Source: Anaerolineae bacterium
Lineage (GTDB): Bacteria > Chloroflexota > Anaerolineae > SpSt-600
Length of the DNA: 52,816 nt
Assembly: GCA_025062375.1 (NCBI GenBank)
Contig: JANXAG010000013.1
Location: 1 to 52,816, forward strand
Direction: 5' to 3'
Both the position numbers and the translations under genes were made by a program. Position 1 is the first letter of the stretch, and every line of letters starts with the position of its first letter. Below are positions 48,778-52,816 of this stretch, in pieces. The notes under the pieces are model-generated. The model worked only from the letters and a program-made list of their open reading frames with translations, was not told where the DNA came from and searched no databases.

Positions 48778-49979
48778 TAGGTTACGATATAGAGGGAGAA
48801 AGAGAGGGCAAAGAGCGTTCTGAACCCTCCAACATCCACTACGATCCCTCCGAAACCGGAAAGGAGTGTAGCTATTCCCATTATCGTGTTGTAAAGCCCA
48901 ATGTAAAGGGGCCGCTCTTCTTCAGGGGAAAGCTTGATAGGGTAGCTGGCCCCTACTATCGCTCCTGCGGGAAGGAAGGCTCCATTCAGGGAAAAAACCA
49001 GCACCATAAGGTAGGGAACGGCCGGCCCCTCTGGCCATAAACTCATGCCGAGGGCAATCAATAGAGTAACAGCATTTCCAAGGCCATAAGCCATGAGGAT
49101 TAAACGCTCCCCAAACCTGTCAGTCAGTAAACCCCAGGGGAGATTGGAGACAAGCTGAGCAGCTACACGTACGCTCAAATAGAGGCCCAGCATGCCAGGG
49201 GTAGCCTGTAGGATTTTCTCCGCAAAAACGGTGAAGAAGGGAGTGGAAGCTCCAGCCAGAGCCAGAGCAACCTGGGAAAGGATGAAGGTGAAAAACATCC
49301 TGTCTTCCTTGAGGACATGGCCAGCTCTTCGCCACTGTTCCCCAATTGTAACAGGTTGAGGGTTAGCTCTGCCCGGCGGCTCCCTTATCGCTATAAAGGC
49401 CCCCATCGCCGGAGCAGTTATGAGGCAATACAAAGCAAAGAGAATAGCGAAGTTTTTGGGGAAAGGAGGGCTGGAAAAACTCAACACCTCCTTTACAATC
49501 CAGCCAGCGCTTATTCCCAGAATTCCTCCCAAAAGGAGCCTCAGGGCGAAGAGGCTTCCGAGGCGCCGCGGGGAAACGGTTTTAGCCGTTACCTCGAAGA
49601 AAGCTATGCCCGCTATTCCCGATACGAGCCTCGCCAGGAGGTAAAGAGAGAAAAAGGTGGCCAGAAGCACAGAAGAGCTATCGGTGAAAAAGACTGCCAG
49701 GGCCAGAAACAACCAGGCTGCCAGTCGGATGATCGCTGTATAGGTGTAACTCGGCATCTTCCTCTCCATCCGCTGCACGTAAGTGGAAACAAAAATTTGA
49801 GGAAGATACCATCCTGCGTCCCCGAGCGGGGCCACCAGCCCGGCAAGAAAATTGGAAGAACTAAGCTGGCTCACAAACCAGGTGAGGACAAGGTATGGGT
49901 CGATAAGCCTTTCGGCGAAATTGAAGAGGGCACCGTTTATGACATTGAGGTAAAAGCTGCGCCTTTCTTCTCTATCCAT
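48750..49979 (-). CDS. MFS transporter (second)
   Basis: The 409-residue protein has about 12 hydrophobic segments. The N-terminus DREERRSFYLNVINGALF and the QIFVSTYVQRMERKMPSYTYTAI loop match a bacterial MFS group without clear substrates. It starts three bases after the ABC permease stop (49983), so it is co-translated with the metal-transport genes. It converges on the gamma-carbonic-anhydrase gene. A role in metal or drug efflux is possible, but the sequence gives no direct support. Confidence 0.85.
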   Translation of the reverse strand: MDREERRSFYLNVINGALFNFAERLIDPYLVLTWFVSQLSSSNFLAGLVAPLGDAGWYLPQIFVSTYVQRMERKMPSYTYTAIIRLAAWLFLALAVFFTDSSSVLLATFFSLYLLARLVSGIAGIAFFEVTAKTVSPRRLGSLFALRLLLGGILGISAGWIVKEVLSFSSPPFPKNFAILFALYCLITAPAMGAFIAIREPPGRANPQPVTIGEQWRRAGHVLKEDRMFFTFILSQVALALAGASTPFFTVFAEKILQATPGMLGLYLSVRVAAQLVSNLPWGLLTDRFGERLILMAYGLGNAVTLLIALGMSLWPEGPAVPYLMVLVFSLNGAFLPAGAIVGASYPIKLSPEEERPLYIGLYNTIMGIATLLSGFGGIVVDVGGFRTLFALSFSLYIVTYYLARKLPL

Positions 49980-49982
49980 GAT

Positions 49983-50810
49983 TTAGGGCCTGCGTTTGCG
50001 AGAAAAAACAAAAGCCAGGAGGAAAAAAACAGTAGCCACAAGGACTATTGAAGCCCCCGATGCTACACCCAGATAGTAAGAAAGGTAAAGGCCTATTATT
50101 CCCGAAACAACCCCTATGGCTGCTGAGAGCGCCATCATCGCTGGCAGACGATTAGCCAGAAGGTAAGCTGTGGCGGCTGGAGTAATAAGCAAAGCCACCG
50201 CCAGAGCTACCCCTACCGTCTGGAGGGAAACCACCACCGTAACCGAAATCATGGCTAAAAAGATGTAATTGAGAAGGTCTGCCTTTATCCTCAAAGTGGA
50301 AGCCAGGATGGGGTCGAAAGCCATGACCATGAACTCTTTGTAAAATGCCATCACTGTAATGATAACGGCCGCCCCGAGACCAGCGATGAGAGCTAAATCT
50401 CCCCACGAGACAGCCAGCACGTTCCCGAACAGGAAATGGGCGAGATCCACTGCGTAGTTCCTCACCGAAGAGATTATAGCTATCCCCAGTGCCAGCATTC
50501 CAGCAAAAATTATGCCTATGGAAGCATCTTCCCGGAGCTTTGTTTGCTTGCTCAAAGCTCCAATTCCCAGAGAAGCAAGGATAGCAGCAACGATGGCTCC
50601 CCAGAAGATAGGGCCCTTTGCCCCTTTACCCAGAAGGTAACCTATAGCCACTCCTGGCAAGATTGAATGGGCCAGGGCATCCCCGAGGAAAGCCATACCC
50701 CTCAGCACCACGTAACTCCCTACAACCCCGCACACAATGCCTACTATAATGGAAGCAATCAAAGCCCTGACCATGAAGGGGTACACAAGAGGTGCAAGCA
50801 AGAAATCCAT
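49983..50810 (-). CDS. Zinc/manganese ABC transporter permease
   Basis: The 275-residue ZnuB/MntB-like protein has about eight hydrophobic segments and the ABC-3 family motif GMAFLGDALAHSILPGVAIGYLLG (a variant of the loop that contacts the ATPase). The start is set at the ATG 50808-50810, overlapping the ATPase stop as TGATG. ATG codons at 50816 and 50834 also exist. Together with the ATPase and substrate-binding protein it makes a complete importer. Confidence 0.93.
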   Translation of the reverse strand: MDFLLAPLVYPFMVRALIASIIVGIVCGVVGSYVVLRGMAFLGDALAHSILPGVAIGYLLGKGAKGPIFWGAIVAAILASLGIGALSKQTKLREDASIGIIFAGMLALGIAIISSVRNYAVDLAHFLFGNVLAVSWGDLALIAGLGAAVIITVMAFYKEFMVMAFDPILASTLRIKADLLNYIFLAMISVTVVVSLQTVGVALAVALLITPAATAYLLANRLPAMMALSAAIGVVSGIIGLYLSYYLGVASGASIVLVATVFFLLAFVFSRKRRP

Positions 50811-51625
50811 CACCATTCTCCCCGATTGCAGCAAGTATCGCCTACTATCCTGAAGCCTTCAGGGGTTTGGAGGAACTGAAGGTGACCGCCGTAAGCCTGC
50901 TTGAGAAGCTGGGGAGTAAAGACCTCCTCGGGGCAGCCAAAACCCAGAAGGCGGCGGTTAAGGAGCATAACTAAGCTAAAATGCTGGGAAGCCAATTCTA
51001 AATCATGGGTGGCTATGATTATGGTGACATCCCGGTGATTGAGAGCTTTCAGGATCTGAAGTATCTCTTCGTGGGATGGGGCATCCAGGCCGTTAAAGGG
51101 CTCATCCAGGAGCATAAGCTCGGCCTCCTGCGCCAGAGCCCGGGCGATAAAAGCTTTCTGCTGCTGTCCACCTGATAGTTCCCCTATCGGGCGGCGGGCC
51201 AGCTCCGCAAGGCCCACCATTTCCAAAGCCTTGTACACCAGTTCCCAGTCCTTCTTCCGGGGCCACATCAGGGGGCCAAGCTTGGCAATGCGCCCCATCA
51301 TAACCACGTCAGCTACGGTGGCAGGGAAACTCCAGTCCACTTCGCTTCGCTGGGGGATATAAGCTATGCAGACGTGCCCCCCTGGTTCATAGCCATAAAC
51401 CTTTATCTCTCCTTCCTGAGGCTTTATAAGCCCTGCTATAGCTTTAAAGAGAGTGCTTTTGCCCGCACCGTTTGGCCCTACTAAAGCGACAAAATCCCCC
51501 TTTTCCAGCGAAAAAGAAATTTCTTCCAGAGCTGTAACCCCGTTGTAACGGACAGTAACCCCTTTCAGTTCCAAGACGGGGGTGCCAGTTCTGTGCTCAA
51601 GGCCCTTGCATTTAAAGGGCATCAT
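50810..51625 (-). CDS. Zinc/manganese ABC transporter ATP-binding protein
   Basis: The 271-residue ATPase has Walker A GPNGAGKST, the signature LSGGQQQKAF and Walker B LMLLDEPFNGLD. It pairs with the ABC-3 permease. Two adjacent ATGs (51625, 51622) mark the start, with GAGGC about six bases upstream. The Cys-Cys near the C-terminus (GDTCCNRGEW) is unusual. It is coupled by four-base overlaps to the genes on either side. Confidence 0.94.
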   Translation of the reverse strand: MMPFKCKGLEHRTGTPVLELKGVTVRYNGVTALEEISFSLEKGDFVALVGPNGAGKSTLFKAIAGLIKPQEGEIKVYGYEPGGHVCIAYIPQRSEVDWSFPATVADVVMMGRIAKLGPLMWPRKKDWELVYKALEMVGLAELARRPIGELSGGQQQKAFIARALAQEAELMLLDEPFNGLDAPSHEEILQILKALNHRDVTIIIATHDLELASQHFSLVMLLNRRLLGFGCPEEVFTPQLLKQAYGGHLQFLQTPEGFRIVGDTCCNRGEW

Positions 51626-52527
51626 TTTAATGCCTCCACTATAGCTGAAACATTGTATCGCATGAGTTCAAAGTAAGTTGAAGCAGGCCCTCCCGGCTGA
51701 GAAAGAGATTCTATGTAAAGTGGTATCACCTTTATCCCTGTATCCTGAGCAATCTGTTCGGCCATCTTCGGGCTGGCGGAAGCGCTAACGAAAATAGCCG
51801 GCACCTTCTCTTCCTTAATCAATTCAATAAGTTCGGCAATGTCCTGAGCTGATGGTTCGGCAAGGGTCGTAACTCCTGGGATGATGGTTCCCACCTGCTG
51901 GAACCCGTAGCGCCTGGCGAAATACCCGAAAGCCATATGGTCCGTAACCAGCTTGCGGCGTTCCGGCGGCACACCTTCTACCTTTTCTTTTATCCAGGTA
52001 TCAAGTTCCAGGAGTCGCCTCTCGTAATCCGAGGCCTTTTTCTGGTAAAGTTTTGCATTTTGTGAATCCACCTTCCCGAGAGCCAAGGCAATATGCTGGG
52101 TCCAGGTAATAACATTGATGGGGTCAAACCAAACGTGAGGGTCCACTCTAAACTCATGCTCATGTTCTTCGTGGCTCTCGCCTTCAAAGGGCAAAAGCTC
52201 TATCCCTTCTGAGAGGTCCACAATGAGAGCATCAGGCGAAGCGTTTTCCAGCAACCGTTTTAGGAAAACCTCTTCAAGGCCTGCTCCGTTGATGAAAATA
52301 ATGCGGGCTTGAGAAGCTTTAATCAAGTCCTGGGGCGATGGCTCGTATGAATGAGGGTCAACTCCAGGAGGTAAAAGGACGAAAAGCTCAATAGCATCTC
52401 CTCCTATCTCCCTGACCACATCCCCTATAATGGAATTTGTAGCTACGACCTGAACTTTCTCCTTCGTGGAAGGCTTCGGAAAACAACTTCCCAGGAGGAG
52501 GACTATAAAGACCACGAATCTAAGCAT
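51622..52527 (-). CDS. Zinc/manganese ABC transporter substrate-binding lipoprotein
   Basis: The 301-residue protein is a ZnuA/TroA cluster A-I protein. The lipobox LLGSC (Cys15) predicts a lipoprotein. Likely metal ligands are His in DPHSYEPSP, His in HVWFDP and His in TDHMAFGYFARRYGF. A His/Glu-rich loop (ESHEEHEHE) between strands favours zinc over manganese. The ATG at 52525-52527 follows GGGAGG. It is the first gene of the importer operon. Confidence 0.93.
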   Translation of the reverse strand: MLRFVVFIVLLLGSCFPKPSTKEKVQVVATNSIIGDVVREIGGDAIELFVLLPPGVDPHSYEPSPQDLIKASQARIIFINGAGLEEVFLKRLLENASPDALIVDLSEGIELLPFEGESHEEHEHEFRVDPHVWFDPINVITWTQHIALALGKVDSQNAKLYQKKASDYERRLLELDTWIKEKVEGVPPERRKLVTDHMAFGYFARRYGFQQVGTIIPGVTTLAEPSAQDIAELIELIKEEKVPAIFVSASASPKMAEQIAQDTGIKVIPLYIESLSQPGGPASTYFELMRYNVSAIVEALK

Positions 52528-52542
52528 AATTTCCTCCCGAAC

Positions 52543-52554
52543 TTAGAAATCTAA
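52543..52554. promoter_or_regulatory. Candidate metal-regulator operator
   Basis: TTAGAAATCTAA is a 5-bp inverted repeat (TTAGA/TCTAA) centred at about 52548.5. It covers the predicted transcription start of the metal-importer operon. DtxR/MntR and Fur sites have comparable placement, but neither consensus fits exactly. Confidence 0.4.
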
Positions 52555-52559
52555 ACCTC

Positions 52560-52588
52560 AGTATAGCACAACCTCAGGGAAGGAGCAA
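52560..52588 (-). promoter_or_regulatory. Promoter of the metal-importer operon
   Basis: Minus-strand TTGCTC (52583-52588) and TATACT (52560-52565) are spaced 17 bp apart, with a leader of about 25 bases. Confidence 0.65.
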
Positions 52589-52635
52589 AGAACTTAAAAC
52601 CTTGCCTTTAGAGACCGCTACCAGATGTCAGGCGA

Positions 52636-52816
52636 GCGAACCTCAAGCCCACGAGAGTGGGGAAAATCGGAGGATCCAGGGGGAAAAGCCCCCTGGCAGG
52701 GGGTCTGGGGGATGTGCCCCCAGAAACCTTCAAAAAGGGAGCGATCAGCCAACCCTTGCACCCCGCCCACGAGTGGGATCCGGAACCGTGGCGAACCCTG
52801 AGCCCACTAGGGGGAA
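52636..52816 (+). repeat. Dispersed hairpin-rich repeat, cluster C, truncated by the window end
   Basis: One and a part unit in the same orientation as clusters A and B, with GCCCACGAGAGTGGGGAAAA, CCAGGGGG/CCCCCTGG and TCTGGGGG/CCCCCAGA hairpins, AAAAAGGGAGCGATCAGCCA and CCCGCCCACGAGTGGGATCC. It begins about 48 bases upstream of the metal-importer promoter. Confidence 0.85.

Overview
This is a bacterial chromosome segment with about 50-55% G+C by eye. It is gene-dense, mostly minus-strand, and organised in tightly coupled operons with many ATGA, GTGA and TGATG overlaps. Strong AGGAGG ribosome sites and sigma70-type promoters (TTGACA / TATAAT) are common. The gene set suggests an anaerobic or facultative, probably thermophilic member of the Chloroflexota (Anaerolineae-like): PdxST rather than the DXP route for vitamin B6, FabK, an HdrA-type flavoprotein, a DUF177-rpmF-fab cluster, an R3H/AAA protein and a cyclic-diphosphoglycerate-synthetase-like GTPase. 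The lineage is an inference; no rRNA is present to test it.

Layout. (1) 1-3705: a beta-oxidation-type operon (TetR regulator, thiolase, an unknown 81-residue protein, 3-hydroxyacyl-CoA dehydrogenase, start of an enoyl-CoA hydratase), with a textbook promoter overlapped by two 13-bp TetR-type palindromes. (2) 3706-4194: a gene-free stretch. (3) 4195-10289: pdxS-pdxT-GNAT-like-R3H/AAA ATPase-thrC-thrB, apparently one transcription unit. (4) 10310-10619: first cluster of a dispersed, hairpin-rich repeat of about 152 bp. (5) 10767-15538: a plus-strand island of six genes (two small membrane proteins, a YtxH-like protein, an M28-like metallopeptidase with a winged helix, a membrane-anchored TPR protein, an AAA-like ATPase). 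(6) 15535-18407: mrp, era and a queuosine-precursor transporter gene behind a structured leader. (7) 18408-23793: a two-gene unit of a tandem HdrA-like iron-sulfur flavoprotein and an orphan molybdenum hydroxylase large subunit. (8) 23904-28876: GH31 glucosidase, beta-CASP metallohydrolase, a frame-disrupted helical protein and tRNA-Leu(UAA). (9) 28943-32075: ABC-2 exporter (permease fused to a SpoIIM-like domain) and an MBL hydrolase. (10) 32203-39361: DUF177, rpmF, fabK, fabD, a coiled-coil protein, fabG, Asp23, nusB, tatA, tatC and a cpgS-like GTPase. (11) 39533-44345: ftsH, a B12/radical SAM protein, a phosphatase and a LysM/lamin-tail protein. (12) 44391-44670: second repeat cluster. (13) 44787-48777: MFS transporter, double-SIS sugar isomerase, HpnK-like deacetylase and gamma carbonic anhydrase. 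(14) 48750-52588: zinc/manganese ABC importer with a second MFS protein. (15) 52636-52816: third repeat cluster, cut by the window end.

How the genes fit together. The fatty-acid parts are balanced: a TetR-controlled degradative operon at one end and FabK/FabD/FabG synthesis fused to ribosome (L32), transcription (NusB) and Tat export genes at the other. The most unusual pieces are the HdrA-HdrA/molybdenum-hydroxylase pair, which lacks the usual FAD and 2Fe-2S partner subunits, the peptidase/TPR/ATPase island, the possible riboswitch before the queuosine transporter, and the repeat family, whose three clusters all lie in the same orientation in intergenic DNA.
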